Shown in pieces: positions 12,700 through 24,300 of a stretch of DNA of 64,000 nt; position 1 is the first letter of the stretch; each line of letters begins with the position of its first letter. Origin of the DNA: Liolophura sinensis (lineage: Eukaryota > Mollusca > Polyplacophora > Chitonida > Chitonidae). The notes beneath the pieces are model-generated. The model did not search any database, had not been told where the DNA came from, and saw nothing but the letters and a program-made list of their open reading frames with translations. The DNA lies in contig NC_088297.1 of the NCBI RefSeq assembly GCF_032854445.1, positions 10,128,163-10,192,162 of the forward strand, written 5' to 3'. The position numbers and the translations under genes are program-made.

Positions 12700-13222
12700 T
12701 GATTTGAATTGTCAAAGGTACATCAGCTGCAGGGTATGATAAATTATATAGAAAGATGTTTAAATTGTGTTCAAGGTTACCCTCTTAAATATTTATTTAT
12801 TTTATTGGTGTTTTTAAACAGTACACAAGAATATTTCACTTATACAATGGCGGCCATAGTTATAGTGAGAGGAAACCGAAACCAAAGGGGGTGGGGGGGG
12901 GGAGTTGAACGCTCAGGCTGTAAAACTCTCATCGGCCTACTGACGTATATACCTAGACTTTGGCTAAGTCACTCTTTCAATCTGTCTGATCTGATTTGTC
13001 AAAGGTACATCAGCTACAGGGTGTGATAAATTATATAGAAAGATGTTTAAATTGTGTTCAAGGTTGCCCTCTTAAATATTTATTTATTTTATTGGTGTTT
13101 TAAACAGTACACAAGAATATTTCACTTATACAATGGCAGCCATAGTTATAGTCAGAGGAAACCGAGCAAAACTCGGGGGAAACCCACAACCTTCCGTAGG
13201 TAGCTGACAAACCTTCCCAGTG
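12700..13222 (-). repeat. Duplicated segment carrying a SINE A 3' end
   Basis: Two copies of a roughly 175-base segment lie in direct order: 12,706-12,883 and 12,993-13,180. Both start with 'gtcaaaggtacatcagct' and run through 'aaattatatagaaagatgt' into a minus-oriented SINE A 3' half (12,783-12,883 and 13,076-13,222). They differ at few positions; the second copy extends further into the SINE. The 109 bases between them contain a G-run and a piece of another dispersed repeat. Confidence 0.85.
12892..12983 (+). repeat. Dispersed repeat G, plus copy
   Basis: Starting with a G-run and 'gagttgaacgctcaggctg', this stretch is nearly identical to the reverse complement of 15,463-15,537. It lies between the two copies of the 12.7-13.2 kb duplication. 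Confidence 0.85.
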
Positions 13223-13537
13223 CAGTACACTGTGGTATATTGGTACAATCTGTGTACATTCTTGTACTTTTTCTGACTTTAAAAATAACATTGTTAATTT
13301 TGGTGCGTTTAATGTTCTCTTGGGTGATCGTTCGTAGAAATCTGAGCTCTTACTGACATACAAAAAATAAAATTTATTTATTTTTTTTCTCTTTTTTTAA
13401 AGCAGAGATTCAGTTTTTGTTACATTTTACAATGTGTAACAGTTTCACATGTTACTTATGGCTTACAACACTTAAGGCTCTGGCACACTGAGCTTCAGCT
13501 TAATGAATGATTCATTAAATCATATGGCATACCTCCT

Positions 13538-13795
13538 CTCACGTTGTGGGTGGGAAGGTCTGACAGCAACCTGCGGATGGTCATGGTTTTTCCCCGTGCT
13601 CTAATGTGGACATTAGAGGTTAATATCACACTTTGTAGTTTATACCAAAGGTCCTCCAGCAACCTGCGGATGGTTGTGGGTTTCCCCTGAGCTCTGCTTG
13701 GTTTCCTCCAGCCATAACGTTAGCCACTGTCATATAGGTGAAATATTCTTGAGTATGGTTTAAAGTGCCTATAACAGAAATAAGTAAATGTGTAA
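13538..13795 (+). repeat. Two overlapping-type SINE A fragments
   Basis: 13,538-13,622 and 13,640-13,795 both contain the central SINE A word 'cagcaacctgcggatggt'. The second continues through 'cataacgttagccactgtc' to a degraded tail. They are two separate diverged fragments or a duplicated one. Confidence 0.8.
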
Positions 13796-14869
13796 GATTG
13801 AGGTGGATCTAAAAGTTTGACTTACAAGTCACAACTGGCTCTGTGGAAAAGATTCCCTGTTAACCTGCCGCAGGGAAGTGGTTTTTCCTTCTCCCATTAC
13901 CCGACTGTCATTCTTTGTACAAATTTTTTTTTAATATTGCCCTACCGTCTCAAATCAAAATGAAAGTCAAAGAGTTATACTATTTTTTTGAAATTTTACT
14001 TGTTCTGAACAGGCAGTTTTGTCCACTTTATCCGAAAATGGGATTAAGACAGCTACCTTTTAGCGTTTTAGTCGAAGAAAAATTTGTGTACACCTCAATT
14101 CATGGTACAAATGAAGAAATAAAAAAATATAAAGAAAGAAATAAATGAATGTATACAATTTCTGGAGACCTAAAAACAATGGTGTAAAATTAAGATTAAA
14201 ACACATCAGGCATCCGTGGTAAAATCAAAGAATTTTTGATTCAACTTACAGAATAAATTAAGCATGAACAAAAATTTAAATCTCAAAAAAAAAAAAAAAA
14301 AATGTTAATGTTTTAAGGAATCAATCCAGCTCTGGCTTTCATAATTCCAACATTTATTCACCGTGCCATCTCTATCAAAACGTTATCTAAGTGAACACCA
14401 TCTTAATCACGTACAAGATCGAAGGTTAATCCAATGTTTTCAGAAACACGAATATCCAACAATATTCAATTTTGTTAGTTATAATAATGTGTTTTACATC
14501 ATATTCCAAAATATTCCATTTAAAACCTAGGCCAGAAGTAAGACACACCAGTGATTCGACTGATTTGTTGACGATCGACAGTTTGCCTTCTAAGTCCAAC
14601 TTCGTAAGTCCATTTTGTTAGAAGCAAATATGGCATAAAACGCTATGTTTAGAGTTGAAACTTACAACATTTTTCCCGAAAGAATCCTCATCCCACCTAC
14701 TACACAAACCTCAAAACACTTTTCTAAAATCGACAGATCTCTCAGAATCAGGGAAATTAAACTAAGTATCTATTACGGATGAAATTTAGTGTCGAATATA
14801 GTACATTATACATATATATATATATGTATTTGAAGAAATAGAGAAAGATCCCATGGTGAGGAAAATTTA
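13796..14869. other. AT-rich low-copy DNA with family F copy at 14,628-14,770
   Basis: The plus frame 13,915-14,148 is open for 77 codons without recognisable similarity or splice context. An A17-type homopolymer is at about 14,285-14,302. 14,628-14,770 carries the family F words 'gttgaaacttacaacattt' and 'tctcagaatcaggga'. A short (TA)n is at 14,812-14,825. Confidence 0.45.
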
Positions 14870-15270
14870 CATAGGACAAAAAATTATAAAACGCCCTCTT
14901 AACTTTCTACATTTAACGGAATATAACAGAATGTAGAAAGTCAAGAAGGGAATATCACAGAATGTAGAAAGTCAAGAAGGGAATATAACAGAATGTAGAA
15001 AGTTAAAAAAGGAATATAATAGAATGTAGAAAGTCAAGAAGGGAATATAACAGAATGTAGAAAGTGAAAATACAACAAAATGTAGAAAGTCAAGAAGGGA
15101 ATATAACAAAATGTAGAAAGTTAAGAAGGGAATATAACAGAATGTAGAAAGTTAAGAAGGGAATACAACAGAATGTAGAAAGTTAAGAAAGGAATATAAC
15201 AGAATGTAGAAAGTCAAGAAGGGAATATAACAGAATGTAGAAAGTTAAGAAGGCGTTTTATTATTTTTTT

Positions 15271-15275
<5 letters not shown>
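14870..15275. mobile_element. Inverted-repeat element with internal 31-bp minisatellite
   Basis: The left arm 14,870-14,912 and right arm 15,235-15,275 are nearly perfect inverted repeats sharing 'taaaacgccctcttaactt' (left) against 'aagttaagaaggcgtttta' (right). Between them are about ten or eleven copies of a 31-base unit beginning 'gaatataacagaatgtagaa', at least one of them shortened. The inner end of each arm is itself unit-like ('ctttctaca'). The structure resembles a non-autonomous, MITE-like element whose centre became a tandem array. No coding capacity. A (TA)n tract follows directly at 15,273-15,330. Confidence 0.75.
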
Positions 15276-15333
<58 letters not shown>

Positions 15334-15340
15334 CGTTCAC
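15276..15340. repeat. TA microsatellite
   Basis: A long (TA)n tract adjoins the right inverted repeat of the element at 14,870-15,275. Confidence 0.95.
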
Positions 15341-15462
15341 GTATATAGTGTACCCTGAAAAACAGGTACAATGAGCCAGACTTTAGTTTACGGTGGTTAC
15401 CAACTCCAACAGGTCACATGGTTTGTAAGCCATTTCCAGACAAGATGAGATATACGTGAAAG

Positions 15463-15537
15463 AGTGACTTGGCCAAAGTCTAGGTATATACGTCAGTAGG
15501 CCGATGAGAGTTTTACAGCCTGAGCGTTCAACTTTCC
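15463..15537 (-). repeat. Dispersed repeat G, minus copy
   Basis: The reverse complement matches 12,892-12,983 almost base for base, including 'acgtatatacctagacttt'. The two copies are about 2.5 kb apart and inverted. Confidence 0.85.
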
Positions 15538-15599
15538 CCCCCTTCCCATGTAGCTTCAGACTTATGTCTAGACGGAATTAACAGATCGCATTAACGGAT

Positions 15600-15960
15600 C
15601 CAATTACCTTTAATTTTTTCCTGTTGGTAATCGTGGCGAGAACTAAACCCTGAAGGTGTTTGTTAGTCCCGCAGCTACTAGTAAAACCATCAGCCGCCCA
15701 GTCGGCTTGATCAAACGACGCATGCAATACGCTCGTTCTTCAGACAAAAACGTCAAATCGGAGAATTTACTTTCATTAGGCGGACAAAACCCCCAGATGA
15801 TTTCTCCGTATGAAATAAAAGGAAAAGGGGATTGTTCACGGACACAGAGGCCCGCTCCACTCTTTGCCGAAGCACTAAATAATCCTGTTTGCACGCGCAA
15901 TCAAAACGAACGAAACGATTTGGTTTGTACTGTCAGGGACTAAGCGTGTCAAAATGGAAT
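15600..15960. other. CpG-containing low-copy block open on both strands
   Basis: Plus strand 15,656-15,943 (95 codons) and minus strand 15,643-15,900 (85 codons) are both free of stops, and base composition is more balanced than around it. No splice-site pair or domain was recognised. It may be an exon, a conserved noncoding element or an old repeat; I cannot decide from sequence alone. Confidence 0.3.
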
Positions 15961-17287
15961 GATTTGTTAGGGGGGGAAACGATTCCATTCTAGACCAGTG
16001 TGTTCTCTAATACACTGGTGATCCCGTCCTACCTCTTTTGTCCATCAGTATACTGCACGGCAACCAGACTGGAGCAAAAATAATACCTCAACTCCAATGG
16101 TCAATAATAAATGTGAATAGTTAGAGACTATCAATATTGATTACCTGAATTCTCCTCAGTCATCGGACGAGCGAGGAGAAATACCATCAAAATTGATAGC
16201 TTCGGCCATCGTGTTCTTTGGGCATCAAATTCCAGAATTTATCTGACCTTCAAAGGAAGTGGGAGTGTTATGTTGATCAAATTAGACAATAAAAGGACAG
16301 TGATGTGCATGTATACTCAACTAATGACTGGTCACTTTTATAATTCAGTTAATTTCAAACTACTGTATGATTTTTTCTGTTTCTCTTTTTTTTTTCTTTT
16401 TTACCTCATTATTTGTCTTGGAGGTATTTTTTTATGGGTATAGTGTTTAAATGTAGGCACCATATACTGTGGTGTGCATTTGTAATTTGTTCATGGTAGC
16501 AATAATATTATTTTTACATATCGCATTACCCCACATGCTTTATATACAGTCATTGAAATTACACATTTCAGTATATATATAAACATTGAAATACAAATAT
16601 TGGTCGCAATATTATTGTCTCTCTTATGTTTTTATTTTTTATATAGTGTACATTATACGCCAAACCAAAGAATATTTACAAGATACATGGCTATCAGCTT
16701 GTTTCACATTTCTCAAGTGTACAATACTTGTCCCACCACCCATTATCACGAAAACATTATAACATTTACAGGCGATACCCAGTCACAGAAAACCCACATC
16801 AATCATCCGCAGGTTGCTGCCCGAAGCCGGGGACATACTAGACATATTTTTTTTCCGCTCGTACAGGCCCATTTTGTGAGTTTCTAAAAATCCGCCTAAT
16901 GTGTCTGCATCTTTGCTGGTGATTTTTTCCGCCCCCCAAAAACGCTTGCATCACACACCTCAGATATGAGCAAAGAAATACGCCAGCGATTTCACTCTGT
17001 CCGCGTAGTGTGTCTGATCCAGTGAACTTCAGCGATCCAGACAATCGAGCTGACCAATCAAACAAAGCGGAATTGTGTTAACCTGTAACATTTTGTTTGT
17101 GTCACATGGTTGACTAGGTCACATGACGTAACGTACTGACTGCAATCAAGGGATAAAACCCGCCCAGTGTGTCTGCAACTATGCTGCAAATATCGTCAGT
17201 GTATTTTGCAGGCGATTTAGTTTGTCCCTTCAAGCCAAGGAATCCGTCCAGTATGTCCCTAACTTTACCGTCCCATATACAAGTACA
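15961..17287. other. AT-rich DNA, then a degenerate GTGTGTCTG repeat patch
   Basis: 15,961-16,780 is AT-rich without supported features. 16,783-16,840 holds a small minus SINE A remnant ('atccgcaggttgctgcc'). 16,885-17,265 contains four spaced variants of a word like 'ccgcctaatgtgtctgcat' (16,892; 17,000; 17,160; 17,247), a worn tandem repeat. Confidence 0.45.
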
Positions 17288-17378
17288 AGCAGAGATAAAA
17301 CCAGCATGAGCTGGAATTGAACTCACAGCCATCGCATTTGCTAAAGGCTCCTGGGTCATGGAAACTAGCGCGTCCAAC
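17288..17378 (-). repeat. SINE A head fragment
   Basis: The minus strand reads from the tRNA-like head ('atgacccaggagcctttag') through 'gtgagttcaattccagctc'. Only the head and B-box side are recognisable. Confidence 0.75.
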
Positions 17379-17463
17379 ACAGAACTGATTTTTGCCACAA
17401 TATAACTGAAATACTGATCAGGCAATTTGAAACCATAATAGTTTAATTCATTCATGAATTAAG

Positions 17464-17501
<38 letters not shown>
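17464..17501. repeat. TA microsatellite
   Basis: Perfect (TA)n tract. Confidence 0.95.
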
Positions 17502-17504
<3 letters not shown>

Positions 17505-18015
17505 CATATTTCTACTAATACAATATATACTAATATATTGTTTCTGATTGGTCAAATGGTCAGAATGGTTTATCGAGCGGAAAGAAAACTACTGTAGCTA
17601 GACAGGCATATACATGTGACTGAAATACTGATGCACAAGTAAGGTCACGGCCAAGCAGCTGAATTCAACACAGATGAGGCCTCATTCGTCATTTAGGGAA
17701 GATTTCAGCTAACACACTTATACTACTTTGCCAGTAACTAGCCCTCCCCATACCCTGGGAAAATAAGGACATTTTAAAGCCGCACATCTGACAGATGTTT
17801 ATGTTAGATCAACTCACATCAAGTCAAATTTACAAAAATTAATGAACTGTTTCAAACATAATTAAAATGGCATACATACATAGCTAGAATTTTTACACTT
17901 TAGGCTACTTCAAGTTCAAGCTGTGTGCAGCGATACTGCTGGATTTTCAAACTTCTAAAGAATAACAGAAAATATAATTTGATTGTAGTACAAAAACATG
18001 CCGTTATTTATTTGA
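17502..18015. other. AT-rich low-copy DNA
   Basis: No gene, repeat family or RNA could be supported. Confidence 0.5.
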
Positions 18016-18135
18016 ATGGAATTTTACGCCATTTTCAATAATGTTTCACATATACGACCAGCATTATGGAAAGTGAGTGAGCACAGCCCGAGATGACCGT
18101 CCACAGTTTGCTGCCAGGCCATCCCACATATGAAC
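18016..18135 (-). repeat. Old SINE A fragment
   Basis: A diverged minus copy with 'ttttacgccattttcaataa' at its left and 'cacagtttgctgccaggcc' at its right. A younger full SINE A is inserted at its edge. Confidence 0.75.
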
Positions 18136-18140
18136 AAATG

Positions 18141-18413
18141 TTTTTATTTATTTATTTATTTGATTGGTGTTTTACGCCGTACTCAAGAATATTTCACTTA
18201 TACAACAGCGGCCAGCATTATGGTGGTTGGAAACCGGGTACAGCCCACAGGAAACCCACGACCATCTGCAGGTTGCTGCAAGACCTTCCCACGTATGGCT
18301 GGAGAGGAAGCCAGCAAGAGCTGGACTTGAACTCACAGCGACCGAATTGGTGAGAGACTCCTGGGTCATTACGCTGCGCTAGCACGCTAACCACCTGAGC
18401 CACGCAAGCCCCC
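18141..18413 (-). repeat. Full-length SINE A (tRNA-derived)
   Basis: This copy can serve as a reference for the family. On the minus strand the order is: tRNA-like head with an A-box-like 'gtggctcaggtggttagcg' (here with small changes), a B-box-like 'gagttcaagtccagc', a conserved middle ('cagcaacctgcagatggtc'), a second conserved block around 'cataatgctggccgctg', and a 3' end 'gtgttttacgc...tcaataaataaataaa' type. Length is about 270 bases. Such elements are transcribed by RNA polymerase III from the internal boxes and moved by a partner LINE; none is in this window. A short 'aaatg' repeat on both sides may be the target-site duplication. Confidence 0.92.
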
Positions 18414-20175
18414 AAATGTCTTTAAAAGACACATCAAAATATACAAACTGAAGATAGAAGGCAGATAAGGTAGCTTATTCAGTACCATACACAATATTCA
18501 ATAAAAATCTAAATTACTATGATGATCATAATATTTTTACACTACAAAAAAAAAAAATTAAAATAAGACAATTCTTTAATACATGTATGTTCAAACAATA
18601 CCGACTATCGTCAGATAAATCAAAGATAATGTGTAAAAGACTCAGAAAACAAGAAACAAAAAATTTCTTGAAGCAGAATTGACCTTAAAGAGCCCCAAGT
18701 GGATCGAAATCAATCTTGTGGTAATCGGCTGAATAAAAAGAGGATGAATCTGATGGGGATCTGTGGGGTTTTTTGGATCAGTGAGTTTTAGGACAGGTTT
18801 CCATTATGACACAAACTCAAAATTCTGGAACTATAGCCAAAGCTGAAAGAAAGAAATTCCCTGCAGACTTGACACCGTGTAAAGTGCGAGATAAAAGAGT
18901 CGAAACATCAAGACTGACTCGTCGATTTTCAGCACGAACAGCAAAAAAGAAACAATCAAGGCTAGGTGAAAACACACAATTACAAGTGCCAGCAGAAATG
19001 TAATAAATCTGTCCACATTAGATCAACGGTGATGAAATTGGCGGGCTCTAAAAAATATCCTCCGTAAAACACGTAATTTAAAGGATTCTCGATGATATAA
19101 TGACTTCGACAAATGACAATGTGTCAAGCAACGTGTAAATCAAATCTTTCACTGAAAACATCTCCAAGGCTATCAGTCGAGGGCTTTTTTTTGGCAGATT
19201 TTTAGGAGCAGGTAATTGTGATTCTGTTTTGATTAGATCACTACTGCCATTTTGCTACAAGACTCAACACTGCTGATACGACATTACACAATCACAATTC
19301 ATGAAATCAACAGTTCAAATCCTTTTTTTTTAAAGATTAAAATGATGTTGAAAATGTGTGATTTAAAAATGCATATTAGTCAGTCACTTTCCTTCTTATC
19401 CTCTTTAATTGTCTTAATATTAAAGCCAAAGACCACTCTAAAATGAAGTATATATCAGATGAATAACTAAAAATTGTCCAGGAAAATGGTTGGATTTATT
19501 TTTTTTTAGAGTTTTTCTAACCAAGTAAAGTGCTGAAAGATCAGGTTCTACAGTGGTCTGCTGTGACCCAGAAGGTATCAATTTCATCACATCTATGCTT
19601 TTTGCCTAAAATAATTTGTTTCAAGGTCAAATCTGCGAATGCATTCATAGGCCTCTATATGTATGTGCACTTTGAATGCTGAAACGTAGCAGTCTAATGT
19701 GTGTTAAGTAGCTAAAACCTTATGTGACGTCACTGGTCCCATTGTTGTCGGAAAAGGCAACCAGAGGATGAAATATTCTGATGCATTTTACCAGGTTAAA
19801 CAAATTGTAAAAAAAAATAAATAAATTCAGCTATTTACCAAGGGAGTTTTTTATGGTCTTTCATCTGATACATACTTCAGTGTTTCCTTTGCCTTTCACA
19901 ATTTCTTAACTTGAGATCAAATTATGAGACTCGAATTAAGGAGCTGTATTTAACCATGCCATTTACGATTACGATTTAGTCAGACCAATAAATTATAGTG
20001 TTCGATAAACACATTTTCTCCTACTTATCCCTTCTCTTTCTATTGCTACATTCATCAGAATAGCGTGTCCGTCTAATAGACACCCAGGCACCCTCCAGAC
20101 TAAGCCCACCCCACCATTCCAGAAACTATCAAAACAAGGTCGAACATGTTAATTAATTATTTTTTTGATATTTTA
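18414..20175. other. AT-rich low-copy DNA
   Basis: No gene could be supported. 18,806-19,003 (plus, 65 codons) and 18,831-19,016 (minus, 61 codons) are both open; the plus one is rich in Lys and Arg but has no clear splice or start context. 19,725-19,745 has a TGACGTCA-type word. 19,840-19,900 shows weak similarity to the core of the 1334-2165 array. Confidence 0.45.
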
Positions 20176-20597
20176 AAAACCCTTTTTACGCCATACTGAA
20201 GAATATTTCACGTATACGACAGCAGCCAGCATTTTGGTGGAAGGACACCAGGCATGTCATGTAAAGTCTGGGGGGAGAACACATTTATTTATTTATTTAG
20301 TTATTTGATTGGCGTTTTACACCATACTCAAGAATATTTCACTTATACGACGGTGGCCAGCATTATGGTGTGAGGAAACCGGGCAGAGCCCGGGGGAAAC
20401 CCACGACCATCCGCAGGTTGCTGGCAGACCTTCCCACGTACGGCCGGAGAGGAAGCCAGCATGAACTGGACTTGAACTCACAGCGACCGCATTGGTGAGA
20501 GACTCCTGGGTCATTATGCTGCGCCAGCGCGCTAACCAACTGAGCCACGGAGGGCCCGGGGGGAGCACACAACCATCCGCAGGTTGCTGCCAGACCT
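20176..20597 (-). repeat. Old SINE A split by a younger SINE A
   Basis: 20,176-20,269 is the 3' part of an old minus SINE A ('cagccagcattttggtgga'). It resumes at about 20,571-20,597 with 'aaccatccgcaggttgctg', the next block of the same element. The intervening 20,283-20,557 is a fresher full SINE A in the same orientation. The 13-base sequence 'ggggggagaacac' (20,270-20,282) recurs as 'ggggggagcacac' (20,558-20,570), the target-site duplication of the inner element. Confidence 0.9.
20283..20557 (-). repeat. Full-length SINE A, inner of a nested pair
   Basis: It retains all blocks: tail-side (AAAT)n read as 'tttatttatttatttagtt', the 'cagcattatggtg' block, 'ccatccgcaggttgctggc', the B-box side 'ggacttgaactcacagcga' and the head ending 'ctgagccacggagggccc'. 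It is flanked by a 13-base direct repeat with one mismatch, so insertion was by target-primed reverse transcription into an older copy of the same family. Confidence 0.93.
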
Positions 20598-20983
20598 GAA
20601 CATACAGATCAGATTGACCCCTAACAAATATACTGGTATGCGTGAGTTGAGTGAAAAAAAATATTCTCAAACTGCATCTAGCTACTGACATTCTAACCTA
20701 TTAAAGAATCATCGACTGTGCCTTGAATTCAAAAATCCATTTGCGTGTAACACAATAGTAAAAGTACCATAATTTATAAAAAACATTAAATATAAAAAAT
20801 TAATGAACTTTGTTGACAGTAGGCTCATCCATCTATGAAAGCAGGGGAAATATTAGGCTCTCTAAAGATAGAATATGGTTTACAGTACGGGTCAGGACTA
20901 AAGTTGTTGTTAACAGAAGCGCTGTTTCATTGGATTGCAGATACATTCGCCATCTGAACTCAAACAATACTGGATGTACCACT
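20598..20983. other. Low-copy DNA
   Basis: No feature could be supported. The plus frame 20,810-21,010 is open for 66 codons but runs into the SINE C target site. Confidence 0.45.
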
Positions 20984-21003
20984 GACGGACAACCATACTG
21001 CAG

Positions 21004-21350
21004 TCAGTGAGTGAGTGCTTGGGGTTTAACGTGGAAATTTACAATTTTTCAGTCGGCGTAAGAGTCCTTAGAGTGCATGTAACGTGCCTCCTTGTTGCAG
21101 GACGGATTTCCCACCCCTCTTTTATCTAGTGCTGCTTCACTGAAAACACTTTACCGAAGACATGTAAGCCACAATGCCTGAGTCGTTATTCTGATGCGGG
21201 TCAACCAGTCATTGCACTATACCCTTAATGCTGAACGCCTTGAAAGGAAGTTACACTTTCACTTTTAAGGACTCAGGTGTGACCTGACTTAGGATTGACC
21301 CTGGATCTACCGCCTCCCGAAGCAGACACTCTACGAAGTGTGCTATCGGC
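21004..21350 (-). repeat. SINE C, full copy
   Basis: This second SINE type is about 350 bases long and is shared with 41,249-41,549 and 53,711-54,061. Diagnostic blocks are 'gagtgcttggggtttaacg' at the 3' side, 'ttccttgttgcaggacgga'-like middle words, 'gggtcaaccagtcattgca', and a tRNA-like head ending near 'tctaccgcctcccgaagca'. It is flanked by 'gacggacaaccatactgcag' (20,984-21,003) and 'gacggtaaaccatattgaag' (21,351-21,370), 16 of 20 bases equal, a likely aged target-site duplication. Confidence 0.88.
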
Positions 21351-21370
21351 GACGGTAAACCATATTGAAG

Positions 21371-24300
21371 AATGAAAAATGGACAACTACACGGCACAGA
21401 GCACACAGGCAACCATACTGGAGCTAGTACACAGGTCACCATATTGGAGGTTGTGAACAGGTCACCATTATGAAGGTTGTAAACAGGTCACCATTATGGA
21501 AGTTGTAAACAGGTCACTGTATTGAAGGTTGGACACAGGTCACCATATTGGAGGTGAAAGACAGGCAACCATATTGGAGGTGAAAGACAGGCAACCATAT
21601 TGGAGGTTGTAAACAGGTCACCATATTGAAAGTTGGACACAAGTCACTATATGGAAGGTTGGACACAGGTCACCATATTGGAGGAGAAAGACAGGCGGTC
21701 ATATTGGGGGTTGTACAAAGGTCAATATATTCAAGGTGAAAGACAGGCAACCATATTGGAGGTTGTAAACAGGTCACCATATTGAAGGTTGGACACAAGT
21801 CACAATATGGAAGGTTGGACACAGGTCACCATATTGTGAGTGAAAGACGGGCAGCCATATTGGAGGTTGTCCACACAAGCAACTATATTGGAGAACCCAA
21901 ACAAGCAACTAACTGGATGTCCCAAAAAGCAACCCTTGTGGATGTCCCACACAAGTAACCCCACTAGAAGTCCCACACAGGGATCACATTGGATGCCCCA
22001 CAAAGGCAGCCATATTAGAGGTCCCACAGAGACAAGCATATTGGAGCTTCCACACAGGCAACCATATTGGAGGTTGTACACAGGCAACCATATTGGAGGT
22101 TCCACACAGGCCACGATATTGGAGGTCCTACACAGGCAACCATATTAGAGGTCCCACACAGGGTGCCATATTCGGGGTTGTACACGGGCAACGATATTGA
22201 ACGTTGTACGCAGGCAGCCATATTGGAGGTCCCAAACAGGCCACCATATTAGAGGTCCCACACAGACAACCATACTGGGGGTTTCACATAGGTAGCCATA
22301 TTGGAGGTCCCACACAGGGATCATATTGGATGCCCCACAAAGGCAGCCATATTAGAGGTCCCTCACAGAGACTACCATATTGGGGCTTCCACATAGGCAA
22401 CCATACTGGAGGTTCTACACAGGCAGCCATATTGGAGGTCCCACAAAGGCCACCATATTGGGGGTTCTACACAGGCAGCCATATTGGATGCTCCACAAAG
22501 GCAACCATATCAGAGATCCCACACAGACAACCACATTGGGGATTCCACACAGGCAGCCATATTGGAGGTCCCACACAGGGATCATATTGGATGCCCCATA
22601 AAGGCAACCATATTAGAGGTCCCACAGAGGCAACCATATTGGAGGGTTCCACACAGGCAACCATAGTGGAGGTTCCACACAGGCAGCCATACTGGAGGTC
22701 CCACAGAGATAACCATATTGGGGTTTCCACACAGGCAACCATATTGGAGGTTCTACACAGGCAGCCATATTGGAGGTCCCACACAGATTACCATATTAGA
22801 GGTCCTACACAGGCAACCATATTCGGGGTTCCAAACAGACAACCATATTCAAGGTTCCAAACAGGCAAAGATATTGGACGTTGTACACAGGCAGCGATAT
22901 TGGAGGTCCCACACAGGCCACCATATTGGAGGTCCCACACAGGCCACCATATTGGAGGTCCCACACAGCAACCATACTGGAGGTTCCACACAGCAACCAT
23001 ACTGGAGGTCCCACACAGGTAACCATATTGGAGGTCCCATACAGGCAAAAAATTGGAGGTCCCACACAGGGCACCATATTGGAGGTCCCACACAGGCAAC
23101 CATACTGGAGGTTCCACACAGCAACCATACTGGAGGTCCCACACAGGTAACCATATTGGAGGTCCCATACAGGCAAAAAATTGGAGGTCCCACACAGGTC
23201 ACCATATTGGAGGAGAAAGACAGGCGGTCATATTGGGGGTTGTACAAAGGTCAATATATTCAAGGTGAAAGACAGGCAACCATATTGGAGGTTGTAAACA
23301 GGTCACCATATTGAAGGTTGGACACAAGTCACAATATGGAAGGTTGGACACAGGTCACCATATTGTGAGTGAAAGACGGGCAGCCATATTGGAGGTTGTC
23401 CACACAAGCAACTATATTGGAGAACCCAAACAAGCAACTAACTGGATGTCCCAAAAAGCAACCCTTGTGGATGTCCCACACAAGTAACCCCACTAGAAGT
23501 CCCACACAGGGATCACATTGGATGCCCCACAAAGGCAGCCATATTAGAGGTCCCACAGAGACAAGCATATTGGAGCTTCCACACAGGCAACCATATTGGA
23601 GGTTGTACACAGGCAACCATATTGGAGGTTCCACACAGGCCACGATATTGGAGGTCCTACACAGGCAACCATATTAGAGGTCCCACACAGGGTGCCATAT
23701 TCGGGGTTGTACACGGGCAACGATATTGAACGTTGTACGCAGGCAGCCATATTGGAGGTCCCAAACAGGCCACCATATTAGAGGTCCCACACAGACAACC
23801 ATACTGGGGGTTTCACATAGGTAGCCATATTGGAGGTCCCACACAGGGATCATATTGGATGCCCCACAAAGGCAGCCATATTAGAGGTCCCTCACAGAGA
23901 CTACCATATTGGGGCTTCCACATAGGCAACCATACTGGAGGTTCTACACAGGCAGCCATATTGGAGGTCCCACAAAGGCCACCATATTGGGGGTTCTACA
24001 CAGGCAGCCATATTGGATGCTCCACAAAGGCAACCATATCAGAGATCCCACACAGACAACCACATTGGGGATTCCACACAGGCAGCCATATTGGAGGTCC
24101 CACACAGGGATCATATTGGATGCCCCATAAAGGCAACCATATTAGAGGTCCCACAGAGGCAACCATATTGGAGGGTTCCACACAGGCAACCATAGTGGAG
24201 GTTCCACACAGGCAGCCATACTGGAGGTCCCACAGAGATAACCATATTGGGGTTTCCACACAGGCAACCATATTGGAGGTTCTACACAGGCAGCCATATT

